Assembly (NCBI RefSeq): GCF_003046295.1
Contig: NZ_PZZN01000001.1
Location: 702,812 to 766,811, forward strand
Direction: 5' to 3'
Length of the DNA: 64,000 bases
DNA from: Sphingomonas aerolata
GTDB taxonomy: Bacteria > Pseudomonadota > Alphaproteobacteria > Sphingomonadales > Sphingomonadaceae
Shown here piece by piece: positions 8,900 through 18,404 of the stretch. Under the pieces are notes generated by a model that saw only the letters and a program-made list of their open reading frames with translations, was not told the DNA's origin and searched no databases. The stretch's first letter is position 1. Each line of letters begins with the position of its first letter. The position numbers were made by a program, and so were the translations under genes.

Positions 8900-9342
8900 T
8901 TCTCATACGCCGCAAACATCGACACCGCCGCTGCCGTTGCCGCAGGTGGGTCCTGCACGGCAGCGTCGGGTAGGTTGGTGTCCAGCCCGACGGCACACCG
9001 GCTCCAGTCACCGGCACTCAGTCCTGGTTCGGGCATGTCCCCGACAAGGCAGCCGGTCAGTCCACCGCCGACACCGAGCATGGGGTCGACGACGGTATGG
9101 AAACCGTATGTGTGGCTGAGAAGCAGACGATATTCGTCCCGGTCGGCCGTGCTTGCCGCCCGACGCGAAAGCACGGGATGACGATGCCGGCGTTCGCGAA
9201 TGTCGCACGTGGCGGTTCGCAACGCGGAGCGGCCCCTCGGTGCCGGCGCGCTGCTTTGGCGAGCACGCATCGGGGCGTTCGGATGCTTCCCGCGCCGGGC
9301 GGTTCCGACCGCAGCGGACGCCTGTAACACTGACGCGCGCAT
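8884..9342 (-). pseudogene. Biliverdin-forming heme oxygenase (bphO-like), apparently internally deleted
   Basis: A 152-codon frame directly upstream of bphP, overlapping its start by 16 bases, where bphO is normally found. Its middle reads like the N-terminal half of a heme oxygenase (ALRTATCDIRERRHRHPVLS, then YRLLLSHTYGFHTVVDPML). Its end reads like a heme oxygenase C-terminus (DWSRC...LPDAA..., then MFAAYEKWM). About 60-80 residues that should lie between VDPML and DWSRC, including the distal heme helix, are missing. A residue normally His in the proximal region (D-I-H) reads Arg. It probably cannot make biliverdin, and a second copy elsewhere would be needed. The assignment rests on context and weak motifs. 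Confidence 0.5.
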
Positions 9343-9608
9343 TGGATTCCTCGATCAAGACTTACGGTCGATGATTGCCGTGGCATTCCTCGACGTTGCC
9401 GTATCCACACCATATTTTCGAAATCTTGCCTAGCGAATGTTGCTTATCGGTTTGCCGCCGCAACCATCATCGCAATTATTCCCGTAGCGCCGTGCTCATG
9501 CCGTCGAACGAATATGTCATGATTTTTGACATGTTTACGTACAAAATTCTCAGCCAAGTCAAGGCATTGACGACCAGATACGTCGATGGCGTAAATGAAT
9601 GCTATTAA

Positions 9609-9968
9609 GTTCCCACAAGGCAGCAAAGGGAAAAACTATGTACCCAACACGCATTCCCGGCAACGAACCCGACCCTGCGATATGTCTTCGGTGCCAGGCT
9701 TCAGGACGCGACCGATAACCCGGCGGCGCATACGCTGCCTGACGATGATGCCGGTGATGTTGATGGCGTCGAGCTCACACGTGACGCTTGGTCGGCGACT
9801 GCAGAAAATTGGCTTTGGGGAGGCTCGGCGCTGATGCCGTTCCCTGAAGGACCGGATTTCGAGAAGCGACACGGCTTCCCGAAACGCACTTCGCATCGAG
9901 AAATACGATACCCTCGTGCTAGACCCGACCGGTTCGCAAAGGTCTGGACCAGTCGGTACGGGCATTAG
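9609..9968 (+). pseudogene. Possible broken small acidic protein gene
   Basis: A frame open from 9609 to the TAG at 9966 has coding-like codon use and reads as an acidic, Trp-containing protein (DDDAGDVDGVELT, WSATAENWLWGG, MPFPEGPDFE), but it has no start codon at its head. In the neighbouring frame an ATG at 9640 with AAAGGGA upstream opens 26 codons (MYPTRIPGNEPDPA...). A one-base shift near 9680 would join the two into one protein of about 105 residues. No family recognised. Confidence 0.3.
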
Positions 9969-10652
9969 CCTCGGCATCACGGACCGCTTGTTCCCAATCA
10001 TAATCGACGGACAGAAACTCTACCGCCCAGCCATCACCTTCGTTGGACAAGACGGCATAGCGCGAATGCGGCGATCCACTTTCCACTAGGTGAGCATGGG
10101 GTCGGTCATCGTCATAGGCCGGAAGACCAACGCTTCCCGGATTCATGATCATGCGCCCGTCGTCGAGCGTCATCACGCGCTGGGATGCGTATGGCCGCAG
10201 AGGATCACGGCCGCATCGACAGTTCCCGCACGGTGTCGAACTTCCTCGCGAGTGGCCTGACGAAGCCCCGCCTCCGTCACCGTCTCTAGAAAATAGGTCA
10301 GGTCGCTGTCCGGCGTGCCATGAACAAGCAGCACATCTTTGGACAGGCGCATGGTCGTGGGCAATGCCGTCAGCCACGCACGCTGTTCAGCGCTCAGCTG
10401 GTCGAAGGCGTGGCGATCGGACAATCCCATGCGCTCGCGAGGCTGCTCCGATATCTGACGTTCGTGATTGCCGCGTATAGTCGGCAATCCCAGAGGCATC
10501 AGTCGATCGGCTGTTTCCCGCGGGAACAGGGCCCCTGAGCAGATGTCCCCGAGGTTCACGATCTGGTCCACGTGCCGGGTGGCGATGTCGCCGAGAACTG
10601 CGTCGAGGGCAGCGACATTCCCGTGAATGTCGGAAATTGCAGCGATCTTCAT
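9919..10652 (-). pseudogene. Calcineurin-like metallophosphoesterase (YfcE/MJ0936 type), frameshifted
   Basis: The N-terminal part (10652 down to 10173) has the metal-binding signature of the family: SDIHGN, GDICSG, GNHE, LLVHGTP and CGHTH. After CGHTHP the frame ends. The expected continuation RVMTLDDGRMIMNPGSVGLPAYDDDRP...WEQAVRDAEAN is intact in the adjacent frame down to 9919. Loss of a single base in the CCCAG run near 10175-10182 explains this exactly. All active-site residues precede the lesion except those in NPGSVG. Either a recent one-base deletion or an assembly error; repaired length would be about 244 residues. Confidence 0.88.
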
Positions 10653-10895
10653 TACGGACCTATAACGATCTCGCCGTGCGATCGTAACCCCCGCGCTTCG
10701 GCAACGACAAACCTGAGGCCGGCTTCGGAACCGTCAGCAGCTTGGCGCCCCCCGGCGGCACGGATTACTGGTCCCAATAGATCTTCCCGAAATCGCCGAC
10801 CGGAGCTGGAGAATCGGGAATGATCGTACTCAACGGACGGCCGCTCTCGACGATGCGAATTGCCTGCCAGAACGTCCGGTCTTTTGACGTTGGCA

Positions 10896-10917
10896 GCCCG
10901 GCCATTTGCGGCCGGGC
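10896..10917. terminator. GC-rich hairpin between metallophosphoesterase and rlmJ
   Basis: An 8-bp perfect stem (GCCCGGCC/GGCCGGGC) with a 6-base loop sits 25 bases past the rlmJ stop codon. It lacks a following T-run on the rlmJ strand, so termination is only a guess. Confidence 0.35.
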
Positions 10918-10941
10918 AGAGCGGGGCGATGCGGGTTTACG

Positions 10942-11772
10942 CTAATCGCCCAGCCACGCGGCGGTGATCTCGCCGCTATGCCCCTCCGGCGCCAGCACCG
11001 CGCGCAGCGCTTCGAGCATAGGCGGCAGCGCCTGCGTGAAGGCGTAGGGCGGGTTGACGATATACAGGCCCGCGCCGTTGTAGATGCCGGACTGATCGGC
11101 ATCGTACAGCCAATGCTCCACCCCCAGCACTTTGGGGATACCGAGCCTGCGCAACTGCCCCGTCCACCGCGTATGCGTGGCGCGGTCCTTCAGCGGGTAC
11201 CAGATCACCGTCACGCCATGCGCCCATTTGCGGTGCGCGGCGGCGAGGGTCGCGGTGATACGGTCGCGGTCATCGGGCTGTTCGTACGGCGGGTCGACCA
11301 CCACCACGCCGCGCGCGGTGCGGGGCGGCAGCATCGCGAGCCAAAGCTCATAGGCGTCGCGCTCGTGCACCGCGGCGGGCGTGCCGCGCATCACCCCGCG
11401 CAGGGTATAGGCGTCCTCGGGGTGCTTCTCGTTCAGGATCAGCAAATCCTGCGGGCGCAGAAGCTGCGCGAGGATCCGCGGCGAGCCGGGGTAGAATTGC
11501 GGCTCGGTCCCGGAATTCACCGCCTGCACGGCGGCGCGGTAGTCGTCCAGCAACGGGTTCGGCTCGGCAAAGGCCCGCAGCACGCCCTGTAGGGACTCGC
11601 CGGTGCGTTGCGCGTCCTCGCCGTCAAGGTCGTACAGCCCGCAGCCGGCATGCGTGTCGATCAGCGTCAGCGCGCCCGGTTTCTGCTGCAAGGCCCGCAC
11701 GAGCGCGATCAGCAGGCTGTGCTTGACGACATCGGCACTGTTGCCCGCATGGAAGGAATGGCGATAATTCAT
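10942..11772 (-). CDS. rlmJ: 23S rRNA (adenine(2030)-N6)-methyltransferase RlmJ
   Basis: A 276-residue SAM-dependent methyltransferase that methylates A2030 of 23S rRNA. The start MNYRHSFHAGNSADVVKH is the family hallmark. The SAM-binding strand follows (LIDTHAGCGLYDL), then the catalytic DPPY-type motif VVVVDPPYEQPDDRD near residue 170. The frame continues far upstream, but the ATG at 11772 is set by the conserved N-terminus. A stand-alone gene. Confidence 0.95.
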   Translation of the reverse strand: MNYRHSFHAGNSADVVKHSLLIALVRALQQKPGALTLIDTHAGCGLYDLDGEDAQRTGESLQGVLRAFAEPNPLLDDYRAAVQAVNSGTEPQFYPGSPRILAQLLRPQDLLILNEKHPEDAYTLRGVMRGTPAAVHERDAYELWLAMLPPRTARGVVVVDPPYEQPDDRDRITATLAAAHRKWAHGVTVIWYPLKDRATHTRWTGQLRRLGIPKVLGVEHWLYDADQSGIYNGAGLYIVNPPYAFTQALPPMLEALRAVLAPEGHSGEITAAWLGD

Positions 11773-11982
11773 TGTGACGTAAGACCCTGACGCTCTGCCT
11801 GCATGCGGGCTGCCGGGCACAATTGCCGGGCGCGAGGTGACCGAAGTAACCGGTCCGGTGCCATTATAAAGTCGCGCGGAAACCTTCAACGCCGTTCTGA
11901 TCATGGCACGGGCTGCACGCCCTGGCCCTGTGTGTCGGACGATGATGATCCCGTCGCGATAATCGGTTATCGACCGTCGACG

Positions 11983-12240
11983 ATGATGGATGGCATCGCA
12001 GATATGGCGCTCCGGCATGGCGATCGCCGCGCCCGGGCTTATGAACGGAATGAACCGGTGATCCGGTGCATCCAGGATGCGATCACCGCCTATCGCCGCG
12101 ACGGCGGCGATCGTGACGGTCGCCCGACGATTGGCGCGCTGATCGCCGCGTGCAGTGCTTCTGGTCTCACGGCGGCCCGTGGCGGTCCGGTGACGCGCTA
12201 TACGATCTGTCAGGCGCTGAAGCTGACAGGCCTGTCCTGA
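11983..12240 (+). CDS. Small hypothetical protein
   Basis: An 85-codon frame divergent from rlmJ. The C-terminal half (RPTIGALIAACSASGLTAARGG, then RYTICQALK) looks like a helix-turn-helix or recombinase-tail motif and has coding-like third positions. There is no clear Shine-Dalgarno, and the frame stays open upstream to 11803, so start and reality are uncertain. Confidence 0.35.
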   Translation: MMDGIADMALRHGDRRARAYERNEPVIRCIQDAITAYRRDGGDRDGRPTIGALIAACSASGLTAARGGPVTRYTICQALKLTGLS

Positions 12241-12312
12241 TGCGGGTCGACACGAGCGAAATGCATGAAGCGGCCGCGCAACGTACCGGCGGCCTCGTCT
12301 GTTCTCGCCGTT

Positions 12313-12864
12313 ATGCCAATCGATCCTGACCAGACCGCCACGATCATCACCAGTCGGGCCATCCGTGCCGGCCACGAGCAGGATTTCGAACGCTGGGTGG
12401 AGGAACTGAACCGGCACGCCCGTGCGGCGCCGGGGTATCGGGCTGCGATCCGGCTCGGTCAAACCGCCGGCTTTCAGCACCTGCTCTTCCGCTTCGACGA
12501 TCGCGCCGCAGCCGATACATGGCATGACGACCCCAAGATGCGCGCGCATGTCGCCGTCGCGGACCGCTTCTCCACCGCGCTCCGCCAGCTCGAAACTGGC
12601 GACGGCGTCACCTTCGAGCTGCCGAGCGATGCGAGTGCCAGCAAGTGGAAGCGGTTCGTGACGACATGGCTGACGGTGTTCCCGGTCCTCCTCCTCATCA
12701 GCATGATGGTTCGCACGGTGTTGAAGGACGCACCACTGCCGCTGCAACTCCTGCCCTCGTCCCTGCTGCTCACCGCGACCCTGCAGTGGATCATTCTCCC
12801 GCGCCTGCAACGCTATACCCGCTTCTGGCTGTTGCAGGACAGCTCGGGCCGGCTGCAGCGGTGA
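12313..12864 (+). CDS. ABM-domain (antibiotic biosynthesis monooxygenase-like) membrane protein
   Basis: About 183 residues. Residues 8-100 form a ferredoxin-like ABM domain (TIITSRAIRAGHEQDFERWVEELNRHARAAPGY, then LLFRFDD, then WHDDPKM). This is followed by two transmembrane segments (FVTTWLTVFPVLLLISMMV and LPSSLLLTATLQWIILPRL). Proteins of this build are common in proteobacteria and uncharacterised; the ABM fold suggests an oxygenase or stress-related role. The frame opens at 12265, but the ATG at 12313 (MPIDPDQT) fits the domain boundary. Confidence 0.7.
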   Translation: MPIDPDQTATIITSRAIRAGHEQDFERWVEELNRHARAAPGYRAAIRLGQTAGFQHLLFRFDDRAAADTWHDDPKMRAHVAVADRFSTALRQLETGDGVTFELPSDASASKWKRFVTTWLTVFPVLLLISMMVRTVLKDAPLPLQLLPSSLLLTATLQWIILPRLQRYTRFWLLQDSSGRLQR

Positions 12865-13030
12865 GGATAAGGCATGACGACGCATTGCCGGACATCACGC
12901 GCGCCCTCACCCCACGCTCCAGCTTCGTCCATTCATTCATCGTTGGGCTGACTGCTTCCGGCCGCTAGTCCCTCGTCATACGCGTCGCGATCCGGGAACG
13001 AAAAAAGCCGTTACGCAGGCTGAGAGCGGA

Positions 13031-14128
13031 TCATTTGTCCTTCTTCCAGCCGAATGCCGACAGCATGATGTCGAAGAGCCGCGTGTTGGGCATGAAACCC
13101 CGGACCTTGTCCGCACCGGGGCCGCTCGCCGCGACGACGACCTCTTCGCCGGTATGGCCGGGTTCGACGCTGATCACCGACTTCGCATCGGGATCATATT
13201 GCGTCGCGAGCGGCGTCGTGCGCTTGCCGCCGGTCATCCGCAGGCCGAAGCTGTGGTCCGCGGTGAACAGGATCAGCGTGTCCTTGCCGGCAACCGCGCT
13301 GATCCGGCGGATCATGTCGTCCATCTCGACGACATGCCGCAGGCCTGCCTTGGGATCGTCGGTGTGCATGTCCCATTCGACCATCAGGAAATAGCCCTTC
13401 GGGTTGCGGGCGAGCTGCGCGACGGTCGCCTCCACGGCGGGAAGCGGCGCGAAGTCGGCATCGCGCAGCACCGCGGTCCGGGGTGCCTGGCCGACCAGCG
13501 CGGTATCCTCCCCGAAGCGGTAGCCGGCGGTCCTGAACGCCTGTTCGGCGCTCGTCCCCGGGCCGGCGAATGTCGCGACGGCGTCGGCACGGCCCTTGCC
13601 GATCAGGATATCGACGCCGTCGCCGAAGCGGGGCTTGAGCATCTGGCGGAATATCTCGCCCTTGTCCGCGCGCGCGGCGACATGCGCAAAGGTCGCGGCC
13701 GGGGTCGCGTCCCAGATGTTCATGTTGGTGACGACACCCGTCGACAGCCCGCGCTGCTCGGCATATTCGAGAAGGGTCTTGACCGGCATCGCGCGGCCGC
13801 CCGGTCCAGAAGGCGTCGTCGACACCATCGCGTTGTTCGTCTTGTGACCCGTCATGATCGCGGTCATCCCGGCCGCGGAATCGGTCACCCATCGATCGAG
13901 CGCGGACGTATCGGACAGCGCGACGTTGGGCATCGACTGGATGAACAGCGATTGCGGCCGGTCGTTCGCCAGGATCCCAGCGGCGCTGAGCGTGGATAGG
14001 CCACCCGCGTCGCCGAGGAAGAGGATGACGTTGCGCGCCTCCTGCGCTGCAGCGGGCGTGCTGCACACCGCGAGCATCGTGCCAGCAAACGCCGTGCCGC
14101 CCAGGAATTTGTAGATCGCGGTTTTCAT
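13031..14128 (-). CDS. Alkaline phosphatase, secreted (PhoA superfamily)
   Basis: 365 residues with a Sec signal peptide (MKTAIYKFLGGTAFAGTMLAVCSTPAAAQ). Metal and catalytic motifs are in order: RNVILFLGDAGG, WVTDSAAGMTAIMTG with the nucleophilic Ser, VEWDMHTDDP, FTADHSFG and EPGHTGEEV. They match the alkaline phosphatase fold, but the first loop has D-A-G-G instead of D-G-M-G and the nucleophile block has A-G-M-T instead of A-A-S-A-T. This places it in a divergent branch, possibly a phosphomonoesterase with altered specificity. The start at 14128 has AGGACC upstream and overlaps the stop of the preceding small ORF as ATGA. Confidence 0.85.
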   Translation of the reverse strand: MKTAIYKFLGGTAFAGTMLAVCSTPAAAQEARNVILFLGDAGGLSTLSAAGILANDRPQSLFIQSMPNVALSDTSALDRWVTDSAAGMTAIMTGHKTNNAMVSTTPSGPGGRAMPVKTLLEYAEQRGLSTGVVTNMNIWDATPAATFAHVAARADKGEIFRQMLKPRFGDGVDILIGKGRADAVATFAGPGTSAEQAFRTAGYRFGEDTALVGQAPRTAVLRDADFAPLPAVEATVAQLARNPKGYFLMVEWDMHTDDPKAGLRHVVEMDDMIRRISAVAGKDTLILFTADHSFGLRMTGGKRTTPLATQYDPDAKSVISVEPGHTGEEVVVAASGPGADKVRGFMPNTRLFDIMLSAFGWKKDK

Positions 14129-14397
14129 TGCAGAGGTCCTTGCATCGGGGCCGGTGCCGAGGGCGTTGCCGGGTCGTATTGCGGATTGATCGGGTCGTGC
14201 GGACGGGGATCGCCAGCGCCCGGTCTTGCGCTCTCGGTCCACGCCGGAACGAGCAGGTCACGTTGCTGCGATGCACCCGCCGCGCTGCGGCGATACACGA
14301 AGTCCCGTCCCTCACGGCTGGCCGGGTCTGCGAACACGCCGCGCTTTTCGAGGCCGACGAACCAACGATCTATCGGGCGGACTTGGGACGCGGTCAC
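14125..14397 (-). CDS. Hypothetical protein translationally coupled to the alkaline phosphatase
   Basis: A 90-codon frame starting at GTG (14397) whose TGA overlaps the phosphatase ATG. The N-terminal half looks structured (VRPIDRWFVGLEKRGVFADP, then GRDFVYRR). The C-terminal half is Pro-rich and probably disordered. No signal peptide or known family. It could be the tail of a lost larger gene. The ATGA overlap argues that translation through this frame matters for phosphatase expression. Confidence 0.45.
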   Translation of the reverse strand: MTASQVRPIDRWFVGLEKRGVFADPASREGRDFVYRRSAAGASQQRDLLVPAWTESARPGAGDPRPHDPINPQYDPATPSAPAPMQGPLQ

Positions 14398-14678
14398 GAC
14401 GAAAAACTCTGAACCAGACTAAAGACGCCCATCCTCTAACCGCAGTAAATGTAAGTTTGGCGACACCTTGATCATATCAGTTGCCGCGACGTCTGTCGGC
14501 CTGACGATGATGATGACCCGGATCATCGCGAATGTACGCGCCGTCAGACGACACGCTCACAGCCCTCTGTGATCGAGTACGATGATAGCTGTCGCCCGTA
14601 TAATCGATTGGACAAATGTACCCGAGATCCGGCATTTTACCATCACGGTGGTAAAACTCATTAGGAGAGGACGCCAAG

Positions 14679-16904
14679 ATGGCCGATTACGAACAGCCTA
14701 AGGCAAGCGGTTGCCCAATGGGCCCCCAGGGTGGCGGCGAGGTTAAGGCCCGCTCGCTCCTCGGTCGCACGAACAAGGACTGGTGGCCCGACGCGCTGCC
14801 GATCGACATGCTGCATCAGCACGGCGTCTCTCCCGACCCGATGGGCGAAGAGTTCGACTATGCCGAGTCGTTCAAACAGCTAGACTATGCAGCACTCAAG
14901 GCGGACCTGACGGCGCTGATGACCGACAGCAAGGCCTGGTGGCCTGCCGACTATGGTCATTACGGCCCGTTCATGATCCGCATGGCATGGCATGCCGCCG
15001 GCACCTACCGGGTAACGGACGGCCGCGGCGGATCGTCGTCGGGTCAGCAGCGCTTCGAACCGCTGAACTCCTGGCCGGACAACGGCAACCTCGACAAGGC
15101 ACGTCGCCTGCTGTGGCCGCTCAAGCAGAAATACGGCAAGAACATCAGCTGGGCCGACCTGTTCATCCTCGCCGGCAACGTCGCGATCGAGAGCATGGGC
15201 GGACCGGTGTTCGGTTTCGCCGGCGGCCGCAAGGACGTCTTCGCCTCCGAGGGCGACACCTTCTGGGGCGCCGAGGAGATCTGGGTCAACGAGGGTGCGC
15301 AGACGCGCATCAGCGAGGACATGCCCGAGCTCGAAGGGCCTCTCGCCGCGATCCAGATGGGGCTGATCTACGTCAACCCCGAGGGCCCGGGCGGTGAGCC
15401 TGACGCGCTCATGTCCGCACGCGACATGAAGGCGACGTTCCAGCGGATGGCGATGAACTCCGAGGAAACCGTGGCGCTGACCGCCGGCGGCCATGCCTTC
15501 GGCAAGGCGCATGGCGCCAAGGCCGCACCGCATTTCAAGGCTCCGTCTTCGGAATCGGTCCACATGCAGGGCCTCGGCTGGCTGACCGACAGCGAGGAGA
15601 TCGGCCAGGGCCATATCACGACCTCGGGCATCGAGGGCGCGTGGTCGAACAACCCGACCAAGTGGACCGGTGATTATCTGCGTCTGCTGTTCAAATACGA
15701 GTATGAGCTGACCGAAAGCCCCGCTGGCGCAAAGCAGTGGCAGCCGGTCAACCCGGAACCGGAGGACATGGCCCCCGACGCGCGCGACCCCAGCAAGCGT
15801 GTGCCGACGATGATGACCACCGCGGACATGGCGTTGAAGGTGGACCCCGAGTTCCGCGAGATCGCACTGCGTTTCCGTGACGATCAGTCGGCGCTCGACG
15901 ACGCGTTCGCACGCGCGTGGTTCAAGCTGACGCACCGCGACATGGGGCCACGGGTCCGGTACCTTGGGCCCGAGGTTCCTGAAGAGACGCTGATCTGGCA
16001 GGATCCGGTCCCCGAAGGCACCGTACCGTCGGACGCTGACGTCGCGGCATTCAAGGACGCCGTGCTGTCGAGCGGCCTGACAATCGGCCAGCTGGTCAAG
16101 ACCGCCTGGGCGTCGGCGTCGAGCTATCGCCGGTCGGACCACCGCGGTGGGGCGAACGGTGCGCGCATCGCGCTCGCGCCGCAGAAGGACTGGCCGGTCA
16201 ACGAGCCCGAGCAGCTCAGCCAGGTTCTGGCAAAGCTGAACGACTTGCGGGGCAGCATGTCGCTGGCCGACGCGATCGTGCTGGCGGGCTCGGCAGCGGT
16301 CGAGAAAGCGGCACGCGACGCCGGGCACGACGTGGCGGTACCGTTCCTTGGCGGCCGTGGCGATGCGACGCAGGAGTGGACGGATGTCGAAAGCTTCGTC
16401 TGGATGGAGCCGCAGGCCGACGGGTTCCGCAACTACCTGAAGACGCGTCACCCGGTGAAGACCGAGGAGCTGTTGCTCGACAAGGCTTCGCTGCTCGGCC
16501 TGTCCGCGCCGGAAATGACCGTCTTGGTCGGTGGCCTGCGCGTGCTCGGCGCGAACTTCGGCGATGCGCCCGACGGCGTGTTGACCAAGCGTCCGGGGCA
16601 GCTGACGAACGACTTCTTCGTCAACCTGCTCGACAATGACACGTTCTGGGATCTGGTCGACACGTCGAGCGACGAGAAGTTCATCGGCTATGATCGCGGC
16701 GGTCGTGAAAAGAAGTGGCAGGCGACCCGCACCGACCTGGTCTTCGGCTCGAACTCGCAGTTGCGCGCGACGGCCGAGGTCTATGCCGAGAACGGTCACG
16801 AGGAAAAGTTCGTGCGCGACTTCATCCGTGCTTGGGTCAAGGTCATGAACGCCGACCGCTTTGACGTCACCGCCAAGCCGGTATCGTCGAACCAGGCGAC
16901 GTAA
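14679..16904 (+). CDS. katG: Catalase-peroxidase KatG
   Basis: A 741-residue bifunctional catalase-peroxidase that removes hydrogen peroxide. The distal pocket R101-W104-H105 lies in [11 protein letters not shown]. The Tyr of the Met-Tyr-Trp crosslink is in LIYVNPEG and the proximal heme ligand is in [13 protein letters not shown]. The non-catalytic C-terminal duplicate domain (from about residue 430) is complete. A strong ribosome site, AGGAGAGG, precedes the ATG. No OxyR-type gene is adjacent. The length is normal for the family. Confidence 0.97.
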   Translation: MADYEQPKASGCPMGPQGGGEVKARSLLGRTNKDWWPDALPIDMLHQHGVSPDPMGEEFDYAESFKQLDYAALKADLTALMTDSKAWWPADYGHYGPFMIRMAWHAAGTYRVTDGRGGSSSGQQRFEPLNSWPDNGNLDKARRLLWPLKQKYGKNISWADLFILAGNVAIESMGGPVFGFAGGRKDVFASEGDTFWGAEEIWVNEGAQTRISEDMPELEGPLAAIQMGLIYVNPEGPGGEPDALMSARDMKATFQRMAMNSEETVALTAGGHAFGKAHGAKAAPHFKAPSSESVHMQGLGWLTDSEEIGQGHITTSGIEGAWSNNPTKWTGDYLRLLFKYEYELTESPAGAKQWQPVNPEPEDMAPDARDPSKRVPTMMTTADMALKVDPEFREIALRFRDDQSALDDAFARAWFKLTHRDMGPRVRYLGPEVPEETLIWQDPVPEGTVPSDADVAAFKDAVLSSGLTIGQLVKTAWASASSYRRSDHRGGANGARIALAPQKDWPVNEPEQLSQVLAKLNDLRGSMSLADAIVLAGSAAVEKAARDAGHDVAVPFLGGRGDATQEWTDVESFVWMEPQADGFRNYLKTRHPVKTEELLLDKASLLGLSAPEMTVLVGGLRVLGANFGDAPDGVLTKRPGQLTNDFFVNLLDNDTFWDLVDTSSDEKFIGYDRGGREKKWQATRTDLVFGSNSQLRATAEVYAENGHEEKFVRDFIRAWVKVMNADRFDVTAKPVSSNQAT

Positions 16905-16919
16905 GTTACGTCGGTGGGT

Positions 16920-16969
16920 GGATAGGCCGTGTCGATCGGGGGAAGTTTCCGAACGTACACGGCTTATCC
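16920..16969. terminator. Large stem-loop after katG
   Basis: Two 13-base arms (GGATAGGCCGTGT and its near complement ACACGGCTTATCC, one mismatch) are separated by 24 bases, 15 bp past the katG stop. No T-run follows. It probably stabilises or terminates the katG message. Confidence 0.5.
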
Positions 16970-17312
16970 GCCACTGGCCTGAGTTATAAGATATCGATTC
17001 TGATCTTTCCGTGCCCTTTAGCCATGGGCTTCCAGGTCCCACTGCAGCCGCCATTATCGCACTTATAAGGGTGGCTGCTTGTGCCCTTGGCCCCAACGGC
17101 AGAGCGACCTGCGCTGATTAGCGTTTCGGGCAATCCCGGTCGGAATCGTACGAGCTGTCTACTGGTCCCGACGGCTGGGTGCATGGACCCGGGCCCGGAC
17201 ATTCGCGACGCGTTCGCCCCCTTCAGCTCCTACCATTCGATAGGGCCACCGACTTTCAATCCCGACCTTTGCAACTATCGCTTCCGAACACCGTCTTAAT
17301 GATTCTTGCCGG
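16970..17312. other. Intergenic between katG and the TetR gene
   Basis: No supported gene. Short frames on both strands lack ribosome sites. An upstream extension of the TetR frame to 17179 has no start context and is rejected because the operator-like palindrome lies inside it. Confidence 0.4.
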
Positions 17313-17332
17313 CATACCGACCGGTTGGTATG
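17313..17332. promoter_or_regulatory. Operator-like palindrome for the TetR gene
   Basis: A 20-bp near-perfect dyad CATACCGACCGGTTGGTATG (one mismatched pair) ends 8 bases before the TetR start codon. CATACC/GGTATG dyads are typical operators of small TetR-family regulators, which suggests autorepression of this TetR-SRPBCC operon. Confidence 0.6.
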
Positions 17333-17340
17333 TTTGCATT

Positions 17341-17952
17341 ATGACGAGTCGAGGATCTTCCAATAGCGGTCGCGACAAGCTGCTGGACGCAGCCGTGATG
17401 CTCATCCGCCGCAACGGCTTTGCGGCCACCAGCGTCGACCAGCTTTGTGCGGCTGCCGGGGTCACCAAGGGCGCCTTCTTCCACCATTTCGTATCCAAGG
17501 AAGCGCTGGGGGTGGCCGCCGCCGGCCACTGGCTGGCGATCACCACGCCGCTATTCGCCGATGCGGACTATCATCGCGCACCCGCGGCACTGGCGCGCGT
17601 GTTGGGCTATCTTGACCTGCGCGAGGCGCTGATCGACGGCGGCACTGACGCCTTCACCTGTCTGGCTGGCACGCTCGCGCAGGAGGTGCATCAATCACAC
17701 CCCGCGATTGCGCGCGCTGCTGAGGCGGCAATCGTCGGCCATGCGCGCACGCTCGAAGGCGACGTTGCCGAAGCGCTGGCTGATCATGGCGTTGCCGACG
17801 TCGATGCAGCGAGCCTCGCGCTCCACTTTCAAGTGGTGCTCCAGGGCGGTTTCGTCGTCGCCAAGGCAACTGGTGATCCGCAAGCGGCGCGCGAGAGCGT
17901 GCGGCACCTGAAGCGCTACGTAACCCTATTGTGCCGAGGAGAGAAACGATGA
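17341..17952 (+). CDS. TetR/AcrR-family transcriptional repressor
   Basis: 203 residues. The N-terminal HTH is classic (RDKLLDAAVMLIRRNGFAATSVDQLCAAAGVTKGAFFHHFVSKEAL). The C-terminal ligand domain is helical, with DAFTCLAGTLAQEVHQSHPAI typical of the TetR subgroup that controls small SRPBCC or glyoxalase operons. The ATG at 17341 is only 8 bases past a palindromic operator, so the transcript may be nearly leaderless. It overlaps the next gene by 4 bases (ATGA). Confidence 0.9.
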   Translation: MTSRGSSNSGRDKLLDAAVMLIRRNGFAATSVDQLCAAAGVTKGAFFHHFVSKEALGVAAAGHWLAITTPLFADADYHRAPAALARVLGYLDLREALIDGGTDAFTCLAGTLAQEVHQSHPAIARAAEAAIVGHARTLEGDVAEALADHGVADVDAASLALHFQVVLQGGFVVAKATGDPQAARESVRHLKRYVTLLCRGEKR

Positions 17953-18404
17953 GCAATATTCGTGAACTCAGCGTCGAGCGCCGCATCGCTGCTCCCGTGG
18001 AGGATGTCTGGCGGACGATGGTTGATCGCTTCGAGGAGTGGTTCTGTCCGCGACCGTGGCGCGCCGAAGCACGCGAGATCGAATGGCGCCCCGGAGGCCG
18101 TAGCCTGGTGGTCATGCATGGCCCCGACGGTGAGGAGATCCTTAATGAGGGCGTCGTCCTCGACTATGAGCCAAACCGCCGCTTCGTATTCACCGATGCT
18201 TTTACAGCGGGTTGGCAGCCCAGTGGGCCGTTCATGGTCGGCCTGTTCGAGATCGCGCAAGACGGGGATGGCACCCGTTTTACCGCCGCGGCACGCCATT
18301 GGACCGATGAAGCGTGGGAGCGCCACCGGTCGATGGGCTTCGAAGCCGGCTGGGGCGCGATGGCCGATCAGCTCCAGACGCTGGCCGAGGGAGGCGCGCT
18401 GTAA
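17949..18404 (+). CDS. SRPBCC (AHSA1/START-like) domain protein
   Basis: 151 residues. It begins VERRIAAPVEDVWRTMVDRFEEWFCP and has the GGRSLVVM, FVFTDAFTAGW and HWTDEAWERHRSMGF blocks of the activator-of-Hsp90-homologue-1-like SRPBCC family. The fold is a deep hydrophobic ligand pocket; the ligand is unknown. The ATG is inside the TetR stop (ATGA) with GAGGAGAG upstream, so the two are co-translated and the TetR protein probably senses a compound related to this protein's ligand. Confidence 0.88.
   Translation: MSNIRELSVERRIAAPVEDVWRTMVDRFEEWFCPRPWRAEAREIEWRPGGRSLVVMHGPDGEEILNEGVVLDYEPNRRFVFTDAFTAGWQPSGPFMVGLFEIAQDGDGTRFTAAARHWTDEAWERHRSMGFEAGWGAMADQLQTLAEGGAL

Noticed and set aside
14880-17096. 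738-codon minus-strand frame
   Set aside because: Antisense shadow of katG; Arg/His-rich with no motif.
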